Below, piece by piece: positions 26,756 to 34,826 of a DNA stretch of 64,000 nt. Positions within the stretch are counted from its first letter, which is position 1. The number at the start of each line of letters is the position of its first letter. The stretch lies in the NCBI GenBank assembly GCA_965226865.1, contig CBDDEH010000002.1:303409-367408 (forward strand), in the 5' to 3' direction. Under the pieces are notes generated by a model. The model ran no database searches. It saw nothing but the letters and a program-made list of their open reading frames with translations, and was not told the origin of the DNA. The position numbers and the translations under genes are program-made. The DNA comes from CBDDEH01 sp965226865. Its GTDB lineage: Bacteria > Chloroflexota > Dehalococcoidia > Lucifugimonadales > JAGWBF01.

Positions 26756-27652
26756 TCAGTCTCTCTGGAGAGCTAAAACCTGTTCCAGTTCCTCGGGTAA
26801 ATTGGAGGTGAACTCCACTCGCTTTCCGGTGGCGGGGTGCTGAAAGGCCAGACCGTGAGCATGGAGGAAATGGCGGTTCACCAACCCGCTCTTCTTTCCG
26901 TAAACGGCGTCGCCGAAGAGCGGATGACCTATGGATCCGAAGTGCACTCTGATCTGGTGGGTGCGTCCGGTTTCAGGAGAGGCTTCGACGTATGAGTTAT
27001 CTCCGATGTGTTGCAAAACCCTATATCTTGTTATAGCGTCTCGCCCGCCCCGTACGACAGCCATGCGTTTCCGATTTCGGGGATCGCGGCCTATCGGTGC
27101 CTCGATGGCACCCTCCGGTTGATTCAGCCTCCCGGTAGCCAGTGCCAGGTATGCCTTGGTCACCTTCCTGTCCCGTAGCTGCTGTGTAAGGCCGACATGG
27201 ACCTGGCTGGTTTTGGCCACTACCATCAACCCGGATGTGTCTTTATCCAGCCTGTGGACTATTCCAGGCCGAACCTCGCCTCCGATGCCTTTAAGGTCAG
27301 GGCAAAGCGCCAGTAAAGCGTTCACAAGGGTATGCGACGAGTGTCCGGGTGCCGGATGAACTGTCAGTCCGGCCGGTTTTTCGACAACCAGCAGGTGCTC
27401 GTCCTGGAAAACCACGTTGAGGGGTATCTCTTCCGGTACAAGATGAGTAGGTCTCGGAGGCAGTATCGTTAGAGAAACTCGGTCACCGGCTCTGACGTTG
27501 TGGCTGGCTTTGGCCGGCAGACCGTTTAGGAGGATCAGGCCCTCGCCTACAAGGCGCCTCACCTGGGAGCGGGTCATACCAATGGCACGTTCAGTGACGA
27601 ACAGGTCGAGTCGTTCCCAAGCCTGGTTCGCTATGAACTCTTGTTTGTTCAA
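26756..27652 (-). CDS. rluD: Ribosomal large subunit pseudouridine synthase, RluD family
   Basis: 298 aa. An N-terminal S4 RNA-binding domain (MTRSQVRRLVGEGLILLNG) is followed by the RluA/RluD catalytic domain with GIVHRLDKDTSGLMVVAKT, where the Asp is the nucleophile, and ASPETGRTHQIRVH. The TTG at 27652 is preferred because it overlaps the lspA stop (TTGA) and yields the normal family N-terminus; an ATG at 27688 would lie well inside lspA. Expected to modify 23S rRNA. Pairing with lspA is a common bacterial arrangement. Confidence 0.92.
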   Translation of the reverse strand: MNKQEFIANQAWERLDLFVTERAIGMTRSQVRRLVGEGLILLNGLPAKASHNVRAGDRVSLTILPPRPTHLVPEEIPLNVVFQDEHLLVVEKPAGLTVHPAPGHSSHTLVNALLALCPDLKGIGGEVRPGIVHRLDKDTSGLMVVAKTSQVHVGLTQQLRDRKVTKAYLALATGRLNQPEGAIEAPIGRDPRNRKRMAVVRGGRDAITRYRVLQHIGDNSYVEASPETGRTHQIRVHFGSIGHPLFGDAVYGKKSGLVNRHFLHAHGLAFQHPATGKRVEFTSNLPEELEQVLALQRD

Positions 27653-28377
27653 TTTCGGCGCCACTCTCGCACGCCGCATACGGGGCATTCCGAGCCATTA
27701 GGAACAGTGTCCATAACCGAGATGCATTCCGGGCAAAGAGTGGGAGCATCACTTTCCTGGCCATCCACGTGCACCTTGTCGGGGACACTTGCCTCCCCAA
27801 GGTCTGATGACCAGAAATCCTCTGGAAAACCGGTATGTTCCTGGCCGCCAGAATAGGTCTGGGTTCGCATCTCTTTTGGTTCTTTGCCTCCGGATGTAAA
27901 TAGCCAAACCAGTATCAGAATTCCTATTACGATAGAGGCATCCGCAATGTTGAATATAGGCCACGGACCGACGTCGATAAAGTCGGTTACGTTGCCCATC
28001 CGCAACCGGTCAACTAGATTGCCCAATGCTCCCCCCAACTGCATTCCCAGGCTAAGTCTGACTGCCAGACCTGAGAACGCGTAGCTCCGGTAGAGAAAGA
28101 TGAGGATTGCTACACCCACAAGAGAGGCGAGGATCAGGACAAGGGTTTGGTCTGGGAACAGGCCAAAGGCCGTGCCAGTATTGAAAGTGCGGGTTATTCT
28201 GAAGAAACCGTCGCTTGGGATGGACTCTCCGAGGAAAAGGGAGTCCCTGACTATTGCTTTTGTAATTTGGTCCAGGCTGAATACGACAGCGAATGTCAGG
28301 GTTAGGGTAGGGTCCTTGATCCACGATACCCAGCTATCAATAGCGGTAATTGGTCTTTCTTTTTTCAGTTCCGCCAT
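27649..28377 (-). CDS. lspA: Signal peptidase II (LspA) with C-terminal zinc-ribbon-like tail
   Basis: 242 aa, where LspA is normally about 150-180. Residues about 20-165 form the four-helix lipoprotein signal peptidase. NTGTAFGLF matches NxGxAFG; the catalytic aspartates lie in DRLRMGNVTDFIDV and FNIADASIVIG. An acidic linker of about 45 residues follows the last helix and leads to a treble-clef/zinc-ribbon-like tail: Cys215-Pro-x-Cys218 and Cys231-Pro-x-Cys234. The frame is continuous, so this is not an obvious frameshift fusion. It processes prolipoproteins in the membrane; the tail would face the cytoplasm if normal topology holds. Its function is unknown. Confidence 0.9.
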   Translation of the reverse strand: MAELKKERPITAIDSWVSWIKDPTLTLTFAVVFSLDQITKAIVRDSLFLGESIPSDGFFRITRTFNTGTAFGLFPDQTLVLILASLVGVAILIFLYRSYAFSGLAVRLSLGMQLGGALGNLVDRLRMGNVTDFIDVGPWPIFNIADASIVIGILILVWLFTSGGKEPKEMRTQTYSGGQEHTGFPEDFWSSDLGEASVPDKVHVDGQESDAPTLCPECISVMDTVPNGSECPVCGVREWRRN

Positions 28378-28385
28378 TGGTCCGT

Positions 28386-29029
28386 TTATTCTCTCAATTT
28401 GGCCTTGAAGAAGTCTGTGACAAGAAGGGCGGCCTTTTCTTTAAATCCTCGCCAGGAGTGGTCGGCGCCGGAAACCACCTGAAGTTCGGCCCGCTGGCCA
28501 AGTGCGCCGACCTTTTCCTTCAACTTAGAAGGCGGGACTAGTTTGGCTTGATCTCCGCCGAGGAACAACTTAGGTTTCTTATCGCGATTAATTTCTGAAT
28601 GCTCGAATGCTGATATGGGGGAGCGACTAAAGCGATAGCTTTTGCGGCTTTGTACTTGGAAAGCCCCTCCAGCACCATTGAAGCACCGAATGAATATCCT
28701 ACCAAACTTCTGCGAGAGCGGTTTACTCGCGGCAATTCGGCCAGGAAGTTCAGCGCGGCTCGGATGTCCTCTCGCTCCTCCTCACCTCTGGTGAAAGTTC
28801 CACTACTTTTGCCAACTCCGCGAAAATTAAACCTGAAGGCCACAAAACCAGCCTCTGCCAGGACTCTGCAGATAACAACAACCAGAGAATTTTCCATGTC
28901 CCCGCCGAACAATGGGTGAGGATGACACACCACCGTGGCCGGGAAGGACCCTTTGGCTCCATCCGGAGAGACCGCGACTCCCTCCAGGGTAAGCCCGCCG
29001 CATTTAAAAGCATATGCGCTTTGTCGCAT
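28386..29029 (-). pseudogene. Alpha/beta hydrolase, interrupted by a one-base frameshift
   Basis: The first part (29029 to about 28617) reads VVCHPHPLFGGDMENSLVV, AFRFNFRGVGKSSG, and the nucleophile elbow VGYSFGASM (Ser). The frame then derails into a stop at 28538. The rest of the domain continues in another frame with KPKLFLGGDQAKLVP and the catalytic-His motif SGADHSWRG, ending at 28386. Adding one base to the G5 tract at 28617-28621 restores one protein of about 214 aa (APPISAFEHSEI across the join). Either a recent mutation or a homopolymer sequencing error. Substrate unknown; the family includes small dienelactone-hydrolase-like esterases. Confidence 0.85.
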
Positions 29030-29108
29030 TCTGGACTCTTACTCCATATTAGGAAGTCCGCTAGTGTTTAGCAAGGAGTGTTGATAAAATGTCAGCCACA
29101 GCCCAGGT

Positions 29109-30212
29109 ATGGAGGTTATCCTGAGAGTAATCGATCTTCGTAGCGATACAGTGACTCAACCTACTGAGGCGATGCGCAAAGCTATGGCCAAGGCTGAGGT
29201 TGGTGATGACGTTTTAGGCGAGGACCCGACGATCATCCGCTTGGAGCAGATTTCGGCGGACATGATGGGCAAAGAGTCGGCTCTGTTTACGCCCAGTGGC
29301 ACAATGAGCAATCTGGTGGCGGTTCTGACTCATTGTGATAGGGGCGACGAAGTAATTATGGGAAACCAGGCCCATATGTTCTGGAATGAGGCGGGAGGCG
29401 GTTCGACCCTGGCTGGTGTCCAGGTGCACCTTGTCCCTAACGACACACAAGGTAGGCTCGATCCCGCAGATGTGGAAGCCGCTATCCGGCCGGAAGGCAA
29501 CTTCCACTTCCCCCCTACAGGATTGCTCTGCCTGGAGAACTCCCATAACCGTTGTAATGGGGGAGTGCTAACGCCTGGAGATACCAAGGCTACAGCCGAC
29601 GTTGCCCACAAATATGGTGTTCCTGTCCACCTGGATGGTGCACGTATCTTCAATTCGGCGGTGTGCCTTGGTACATCACCTAAAGAGCTTGTCGCTGAGG
29701 TGGACGATGTTTGCCTCTGCCTCTCCAAGGGACTGAGTGCTCCTGTTGGCTCGGTGCTTTGCGGCAGTCGGGAGTTCGTGGGTAAGGCCAGGAAGTGGCG
29801 TAAGATGCTCGGAGGCGGGATGCGTCAGGCAGGCGTGCTGGCCGCAGCGGGCATAGTGGCTTTAGAGACGATGATCGACCGGTTAGAGGACGACCACGTC
29901 AATGCTCGCAGACTAGCCGAGGGTATAGCCCAGATCCCTGGCATCGAAGTCGACCCATGGCAAGTAAAGACAAATATAGTATTCGGGGAACTCGAACTGT
30001 CTGGCGGCTCCGTGCAGGAGTTTATTGGGATGCTGGCCAAACAAGGGGTAAAGGTGAGTTATCCGGGAGGGCGCAAGTTCCGTCTGGTTACGCATCGCCA
30101 TATCACTGCCGGGGATGTCGATGCTATCATAGACATTATGGGGAAGACTACCAAGGGGATAAGGTGGGTAGTCGACACATCACCTGTCTCCACAGAGCAA
30201 CGAAGGAGTTAA
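29109..30212 (+). CDS. ltaE: Low-specificity L-threonine aldolase family protein
   Basis: About 367 aa, PLP-dependent, cleaving threonine/allothreonine to glycine and acetaldehyde. DLRSDTVTQPTEAMRKAMAKA at the N-terminus, GKESALFTPSGTMSNL, HLDGARIFNSAV, and the PLP lysine in CLSKGLSAPVGS are all present. The start is uncertain: the ATG at 29109 has a poor site and the best Shine-Dalgarno-like GGAGG (29111-29115) lies just inside the frame. A tiny frame (29089-29124, MSATAQVWRLS) with AAGGAG upstream overlaps this region. Confidence 0.9.
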   Translation: MEVILRVIDLRSDTVTQPTEAMRKAMAKAEVGDDVLGEDPTIIRLEQISADMMGKESALFTPSGTMSNLVAVLTHCDRGDEVIMGNQAHMFWNEAGGGSTLAGVQVHLVPNDTQGRLDPADVEAAIRPEGNFHFPPTGLLCLENSHNRCNGGVLTPGDTKATADVAHKYGVPVHLDGARIFNSAVCLGTSPKELVAEVDDVCLCLSKGLSAPVGSVLCGSREFVGKARKWRKMLGGGMRQAGVLAAAGIVALETMIDRLEDDHVNARRLAEGIAQIPGIEVDPWQVKTNIVFGELELSGGSVQEFIGMLAKQGVKVSYPGGRKFRLVTHRHITAGDVDAIIDIMGKTTKGIRWVVDTSPVSTEQRRS

Positions 30213-30214
30213 CA

Positions 30215-30532
30215 ATGCCCGATGAATTTGTGAAGGTAGCGCAGACCGACGAACTTTCCCCTGGGGAGATGAAGCTCATCGAGGTCGGGGACGAACGGAT
30301 CCTGCTGACAAATCTCGACGGGCAGTACCACGCGGTAAGCGAAGTCTGCACTCATGCCTATTATGCGTTGTCTGAAGGGTTTCTCGAGGGCGAAGAGGTA
30401 GAATGTGCACTGCACGGGAGCTTGTTCAACGTCAAATCAGGCGAGGTAGTCAACCCCCCAGCCGATCAGCCTCTGACTGTATACCCTGTCAAAATAGATG
30501 GAACCGATATATTGATCGGCCCTTCATCTTGA
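30215..30532 (+). CDS. Rieske-type [2Fe-2S] ferredoxin
   Basis: 105 aa. Cluster ligands are Cys-x-His (VCTHAYYALS) and Cys-x2-His (CALHGSLFNVKSG), the usual Rieske ferredoxin pair separated by about 18 residues. No signal peptide or membrane anchor, so soluble and probably an electron donor to an oxygenase or similar enzyme, as in NirD/BphF-type proteins. The ATG is 2 bases after the threonine aldolase stop with AAGGAG upstream, so the two genes form one unit. No oxygenase lies nearby. Confidence 0.9.
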   Translation: MPDEFVKVAQTDELSPGEMKLIEVGDERILLTNLDGQYHAVSEVCTHAYYALSEGFLEGEEVECALHGSLFNVKSGEVVNPPADQPLTVYPVKIDGTDILIGPSS

Positions 30533-30555
30533 GTCGAATCTGGTGCAGAGCCGAG

Positions 30556-31287
30556 TTACGTTCCCCTCCTGTCGCCCCACAGCATGATGTGGAGTCGAGG
30601 CGTGAACCGGTATCCCTCGTTGGCGCAGATACTGCTTAGCCATAGACTCCGTTCCTGAAGCATTTCTGGAGTCCTGCCTTCCGGCATTAGCATAACCCGG
30701 CTTGGCGGCAGATTATATTTGTTGACCAGATTGCCTACTTCTTTGGCGTCGGATTGTTCCACAATCACGAACTTGAAGTAGGCGTTGGACAGGTTCGCGA
30801 AGTAATCAATTGCCTGGGGTATTTCCCGGGCGTGGGCGGCATTCCCTGAGTTAGCGAGTTTGGGCGAGACATTCCACTGGTCGATGTGCTTTACCAGACT
30901 CGGCTCGGGCATTATCGTACCGTTGGTCTCGATCTCGAATGTATACTTGTTCCTTGCTAAAGATTCGATAAGGGGCACCAGACCTTTTTGTTGAAGCATT
31001 GGCTCTCCGCCTGTAATCACCAGGTGCCGGCATCCCCGTGTACGTATCTCTTGCTCAACGTCGACTAACGGTAACTCCGCGACTTCGTCTTTGTAGCTAA
31101 AGTTTTGCCAGTCCCAAGTGTACTTGGTATCGCACCAAGAGCACGCCAGATTACACGTCGCAAGTCGAAGGAATACTGAGGTCGTGCCTAGAGAATGGCC
31201 TTCTCCCTGAAGAGATAGGAATATCTCGGGTTCCCCGTTCGCCTGTCTGCTTACCTTGAGGCAGGAACGATGATCGGTAATTTGCAC
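30556..31287 (-). CDS. queE: 7-carboxy-7-deazaguanine synthase
   Basis: 243-aa radical SAM enzyme of the queuosine/7-deazaguanine pathway. The iron-sulfur motif is Cys45-x3-Cys49-x2-Cys52 (TCNLACSWCDTKY), preceded by EIFLSLQGEGHSLG, which is typical of QueE, and followed by the GGEPMLQQ SAM-binding segment. Converts 6-carboxytetrahydropterin to CDG. It starts 1 base after the queC stop. queD is not in this window. Confidence 0.92.
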   Translation of the reverse strand: MQITDHRSCLKVSRQANGEPEIFLSLQGEGHSLGTTSVFLRLATCNLACSWCDTKYTWDWQNFSYKDEVAELPLVDVEQEIRTRGCRHLVITGGEPMLQQKGLVPLIESLARNKYTFEIETNGTIMPEPSLVKHIDQWNVSPKLANSGNAAHAREIPQAIDYFANLSNAYFKFVIVEQSDAKEVGNLVNKYNLPPSRVMLMPEGRTPEMLQERSLWLSSICANEGYRFTPRLHIMLWGDRRGT

Positions 31288-31288
31288 T

Positions 31289-32053
31289 TTAACCGGTCCC
31301 TAGGCGAGTTGACAGTGGGTCCGAGATTCCTGCCTCTTCGAATCCCTTAGCTCTCAGGATACAGCTATCGCAACGTCCACAAGGCAAGTCATCCCCTTGA
31401 TAACAGCTCCAAGTATGGTCTAGCGGCGCGTTAAGCTCTATGCCCATGCGTACGATTTCCGCTTTGGTGAGGTGAATTATTGGCGTCTCTATTTCAATTG
31501 CGATCTTATACTGCGTCCACAGCTTGCTACCTCTCATCATCGTCTCCCTGATCGCATCGTAATACTCCGGCCTACAGTCGGGGTAGCCGCTGTAGTCGAT
31601 AGCGTTGGGAGCGATGAACAGAGTTGTCTTCAGGTCTTGCGGAGACATACCATCGGACTCTATGGAAAATAGGGCTTCACTCTCTAGAAATGCACCGGCT
31701 ATCACCAAGAAGAAGGTGTTCCGTAGCGGCACATAAGTGCTGGGCACGTCTGTCCTAGTACTCTGGGTCTTGTCATCCAGAAGTTGTTGGAATCGGTCTT
31801 GTGGGATCGGAAAGCGGTCTGGATTCGTCAGCGATGAGAACCAGGCGACTTCCTTGAAGGAAGAGATATCCACCAATTTGTGACGTATACCAAGGATTTG
31901 AGATATTTCTTCTGCGCTTTTGATCTCTTTACTGTGGGTTTGACCGTAGTGGAAAGTTAAAGCTGTGAGATCGTCGACCTGGTCCCTTGCGTAGGTGGAT
32001 ACGATGGTGGAATCGAGACCTCCGGAAAGGAGGGTTACGCCGATTGTCGTCAC
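31289..32053 (-). CDS. queC: 7-cyano-7-deazaguanine synthase
   Basis: 254 aa. ATP-pyrophosphatase P-loop LLSGGLDSTIV at residues 8-18; C-terminal zinc site of four cysteines in WSCYQGDDLPCGRCDSC. Converts CDG to preQ0 using ATP and ammonia. The segment TDVPSTYVPLRNTFF is the usual V-x-x-RN motif. Located between queF and queE in one direction. Confidence 0.93.
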   Translation of the reverse strand: MTTIGVTLLSGGLDSTIVSTYARDQVDDLTALTFHYGQTHSKEIKSAEEISQILGIRHKLVDISSFKEVAWFSSLTNPDRFPIPQDRFQQLLDDKTQSTRTDVPSTYVPLRNTFFLVIAGAFLESEALFSIESDGMSPQDLKTTLFIAPNAIDYSGYPDCRPEYYDAIRETMMRGSKLWTQYKIAIEIETPIIHLTKAEIVRMGIELNAPLDHTWSCYQGDDLPCGRCDSCILRAKGFEEAGISDPLSTRLGTG

Positions 32054-32116
32054 AGTACTCGTTCCTGCCCTAGTCCGCTATGCCGAGAGTAAAGGCTTCT
32101 GTTTGGCCGACCAGAA

Positions 32117-32578
32117 TTACCGGTTGCCTTGTCCGTCAGGCGCTTTATCGGCGTTGTACTCAACAGAAACCGATGTGTGAAGGCCTCCCCTCGGACGGTA
32201 GTCCAAGGCAACCTTCATATATCGTGGCTGGCAGGCCGAAACCAGGTCTCTTAGTATACGATTCGCGGCATGTTCCTGGACAATGCCTACGTCCCTATAG
32301 GTTAAAAGGTAGTATTTCAGAGACTTTAACTCAATGCATTGGTAGGCTGGAGTATAGCTGATGGCTAGAGTGCCAAAATCCGGCAGTCCTGTCCACGGGC
32401 AGATAGCTGTGAACTCCTCGGTATCTATGGAGACCTGCGAGGGCTGGCTAGCATACTCGTACTCAAAGGTGAGTAAACAACTGGGGTCGATCGCGTCTTC
32501 CGACTTTGGGACGATCCCGCTTTCGAGGCGCTCGTACTTGTTCTTTAGCGAGTCTATAGTGGCCACTGGTGTTTTCAC
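32117..32578 (-). CDS. queF: NADPH-dependent 7-cyano-7-deazaguanine reductase
   Basis: 153 aa, the short unimodular QueF class. Active-site Cys60 and Asp67 in FTAICPWTGLPDFG; family motif ELKSLKYYLLTYRDVGIVQEH with E and H for substrate binding. Reduces preQ0 to preQ1 for queuosine in tRNA. The GTG at 32578 overlaps the stop of the upstream BY-kinase fragment (GTGA), an unusual partner. Its presence points to tRNA queuosine rather than only archaeosine- or DNA-type deazaguanine. Confidence 0.93.
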   Translation of the reverse strand: MKTPVATIDSLKNKYERLESGIVPKSEDAIDPSCLLTFEYEYASQPSQVSIDTEEFTAICPWTGLPDFGTLAISYTPAYQCIELKSLKYYLLTYRDVGIVQEHAANRILRDLVSACQPRYMKVALDYRPRGGLHTSVSVEYNADKAPDGQGNR

Positions 32579-33123
32579 CGACGGGATTGCTTGCGCCCCA
32601 AAAGAGACCCGATTTTTTCTCGCATCTTGGATACCACGGGTATGCGTCCGTTCTCATGGGGGCCTGCTCCGTTACTCACAACACCTGAGGGCTCTTCGTC
32701 TTCGTCTTGCCTATAGTAATGGTAGTAGTTGTAGCGGTACTTGTACCTACCGTATCCCAGCCTCGGAGTCTTTACTTCGTTGACAAGGTAACCGAGAACA
32801 GGGCTGCCTGCGCGCTGAATCATCCGGAGAGCATCGCGGAAAGTCTCTGTGTGGGTTTCTCCCATGTTGACTACAAGGATCAGACCATCCACCTTAGACG
32901 CCAGGACCATCGAATCCGCGGCCGCCATAATCGGAGGAGAGTCCAACAGTAGAAAGTCGCAATCCGCTTCGAGTTCGCCTATGACCTCGTCCATCCTCGC
33001 CGAGTTAAGTAGGTCCGATGGGTTTGGGGGAATGGGGCCACTAAGAAGCACTCTCAATCCTGGAATATCGGTTTCGTGCAATGCCGACAAAGGATCGCTA
33101 TCGTTACCCATAAGGGTACTCAT
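32575..33123 (-). CDS. BY-kinase C-terminal half (Walker B and tyrosine tail)
   Basis: 182 aa reading in the same frame as the upstream Wzz/kinase gene but separated from it by an in-frame TGA (33136-33138). It contains the CpsD/Wzc motif GLRVLLSGPIPPNPSDLL, the Walker B strand FLLLDSPP (residues 57-64), and a Tyr cluster with eight Tyr between residues 124 and 137, the autophosphorylation tail of bacterial tyrosine kinases. The ATG at 33123 has a possible site (AAAGGGTGG) upstream, so it could be made as a separate polypeptide. Without the Walker A half it cannot bind ATP alone. Confidence 0.8.
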   Translation of the reverse strand: MSTLMGNDSDPLSALHETDIPGLRVLLSGPIPPNPSDLLNSARMDEVIGELEADCDFLLLDSPPIMAAADSMVLASKVDGLILVVNMGETHTETFRDALRMIQRAGSPVLGYLVNEVKTPRLGYGRYKYRYNYYHYYRQDEDEEPSGVVSNGAGPHENGRIPVVSKMREKIGSLLGRKQSRR

Positions 33124-33135
33124 CCCACCCTTTCT

Positions 33136-34179
33136 TCAATCATGTCCAAAATACCTGTGGAGCGTCGGTCTCCTCAAATCTGTATCAACCGCGATTATCC
33201 GGTGGCCACCCTGAGCCAGCACAGTTCCGAGGTTGGACAGGACCGTACTCTTGCCTTCTTGGGGCCCCACACTGGTGACGAGGTACGACTTGCCTGGATT
33301 CGCGACGGCGGCGAACTGGAAGCCAGTTCGTACTTGACGGAACATCTCAGAATAGATCGAGTCAGGTCTGTCTCTAACCACCACAGAGTTATCTGCGACG
33401 TCCTTAGGGCTCCATTTAAAAACTACGCCCATAAGAGATGGGGTGAGGTCGGAAAGGTTGACGAGCTTGTCAACCTGATCCACCGATTTGATTTTACTGC
33501 TTGAGTATTCGAGGAAGAACGTTAATAGAATTCCTAAGAATGCCCCCAGGAATGCCGCCAGTACGAGGTTTGTCCTCAGAGATGGGCGTATGGTCGGGGT
33601 GGAGATCCGGGCTTCCTCAACCACGCTCAAGCTACCCAGGGTGCTGAGCTGGGCTTCAACCAACGCCGCGGTGTTGGTGGTTCCTTGGGCGTTTGCCAGA
33701 GCTTCCAGTCTGGCGATCTCGGCCAGTCGGGTAGATTGACGGTCTACTATGAATATCTGGGTGAGTGTGTTGGCAATTTCAATGGGTGAGTCAGGATCAC
33801 TTCTTGTAACTTCGACTTCCAACAAAAGGGTGCCGGAAATTAACGAAACTGATATCTGATCTCGCAGAGAATCGACATCCTCTGTGAGTCCAAGCTCACT
33901 AATGACTCTCTCAAGGAGGGGCCGGGTGGTCACCAGTTGCTGGTATGTCCTGGCCAGCTCCTGACTCGTTTGCAGGTCACCAAAGCCCGGCACTGCGCCG
34001 CTTCTCGACTCTTGCACCAACATGATGGCGCTAGAGCGATAGACCTTCGTCTGAGTGGCCTTTGTGTATGTATAGGCGGCGGCGGCGAATACCACAAATA
34101 CGAGAACGATCACCCACCAGTGATGGAGAACGATGTTGAGGTAACGCCCTAAATCTATACTTTCTTGTTCTTCTTCCAT
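33136..34179 (-). CDS. Wzz-type chain-length regulator with N-terminal half of BY-kinase
   Basis: 347 aa. An N-terminal Wzz domain with one membrane helix (about residues 17-35), a long periplasmic region with a coiled segment, and a second helix near residues 205-225 (NLVLAAFLGAFLGILLTFFL). The cytoplasmic kinase domain begins after it with Walker A GPQEGKST (305-312) and Walker A' VDTDLRRP (331-338). It stops at TGA shortly after RYFGHD. The missing Walker B and Tyr tail continue in the same frame after the stop. The whole would be a Wzc/CapB-like tyrosine autokinase controlling polysaccharide export. Confidence 0.85.
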   Translation of the reverse strand: MEEEQESIDLGRYLNIVLHHWWVIVLVFVVFAAAAYTYTKATQTKVYRSSAIMLVQESRSGAVPGFGDLQTSQELARTYQQLVTTRPLLERVISELGLTEDVDSLRDQISVSLISGTLLLEVEVTRSDPDSPIEIANTLTQIFIVDRQSTRLAEIARLEALANAQGTTNTAALVEAQLSTLGSLSVVEEARISTPTIRPSLRTNLVLAAFLGAFLGILLTFFLEYSSSKIKSVDQVDKLVNLSDLTPSLMGVVFKWSPKDVADNSVVVRDRPDSIYSEMFRQVRTGFQFAAVANPGKSYLVTSVGPQEGKSTVLSNLGTVLAQGGHRIIAVDTDLRRPTLHRYFGHD

Positions 34180-34338
34180 CCTCGAATTTCCTGCTTCTAT
34201 AGGTAGTTCCTGATACTCCAGCGAGCTATGTTACACTACTTTATATACTGATGCCAGCCGCTACATCCCGCTTAAATCAGAGTTTGGCCCGTATCACCAT
34301 TTCTAAAAACGAGACCCGGTAAAACGCCACGCCTCATA

Positions 34339-34737
34339 TTGATCACGGCTTCATTTGCCACGCTCGGATGGATGGGATTTCTAGTTTTTATCTCCCTGTG
34401 GCAACGGCCGGAGGTTCCTGACGTGGGACCAGTGGCTTCGCCCAGAATAGATCCCTTGTTCGCTCATTTTGTTCTCTATTTGGTTCTGGGAGCTTTGGTG
34501 GCATTCAACGTTTACTATCTGAAAGGTAGACAGCGGATATTACTCTGCTTTATCGCCGCGTTGTTGGTAGGAGTATTCTGGGGGGTGTTGACCGAGTCGC
34601 TGCAAATATTCGTTCCGAATCGTGTAGCCTCCTCCGAGGACGTGTTCATAAACGTTATAAGTGCAGCTTTCGGTGGTTTGATGGTCGCGGTGCTGGTTCG
34701 CAAAGTTGGCCTTCCGACGTATCGCACCCATGGCTAG
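34339..34737 (+). CDS. VanZ-like family membrane protein
   Basis: 132 aa, about four hydrophobic segments. The VanZ-like pattern is visible: DPLFAHFVLYLVLGAL, then GVFWGVLTESLQIFVPNRVASSEDVFINVISAAFGG, where the E-x-x-Q and the R-x-x-x-x-x-D are characteristic. Function of the family is generally unknown apart from teicoplanin resistance; many copies sit near polysaccharide genes, as here. TTG start, no convincing ribosome site, so the start is approximate. Confidence 0.8.
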   Translation: MITASFATLGWMGFLVFISLWQRPEVPDVGPVASPRIDPLFAHFVLYLVLGALVAFNVYYLKGRQRILLCFIAALLVGVFWGVLTESLQIFVPNRVASSEDVFINVISAAFGGLMVAVLVRKVGLPTYRTHG

Positions 34738-34826
34738 CCTTGTCACATAATACCTGATGTATAATCAAGGTTTGCGAGTTTTGTCGTAATGCGGCAATCT
34801 TCGGTGAATGTCAAGGAGGTAACCAT

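Noticed and set aside
33136..33138. TGA recoded as an amino acid (alternative genetic code or selenocysteine)
   Set aside because: TGA ends many genes in the window in normal fashion (sdhA, nuoD, orfA), and no stem-loop suited to selenocysteine insertion was evident; a nonsense mutation or split gene is simpler.
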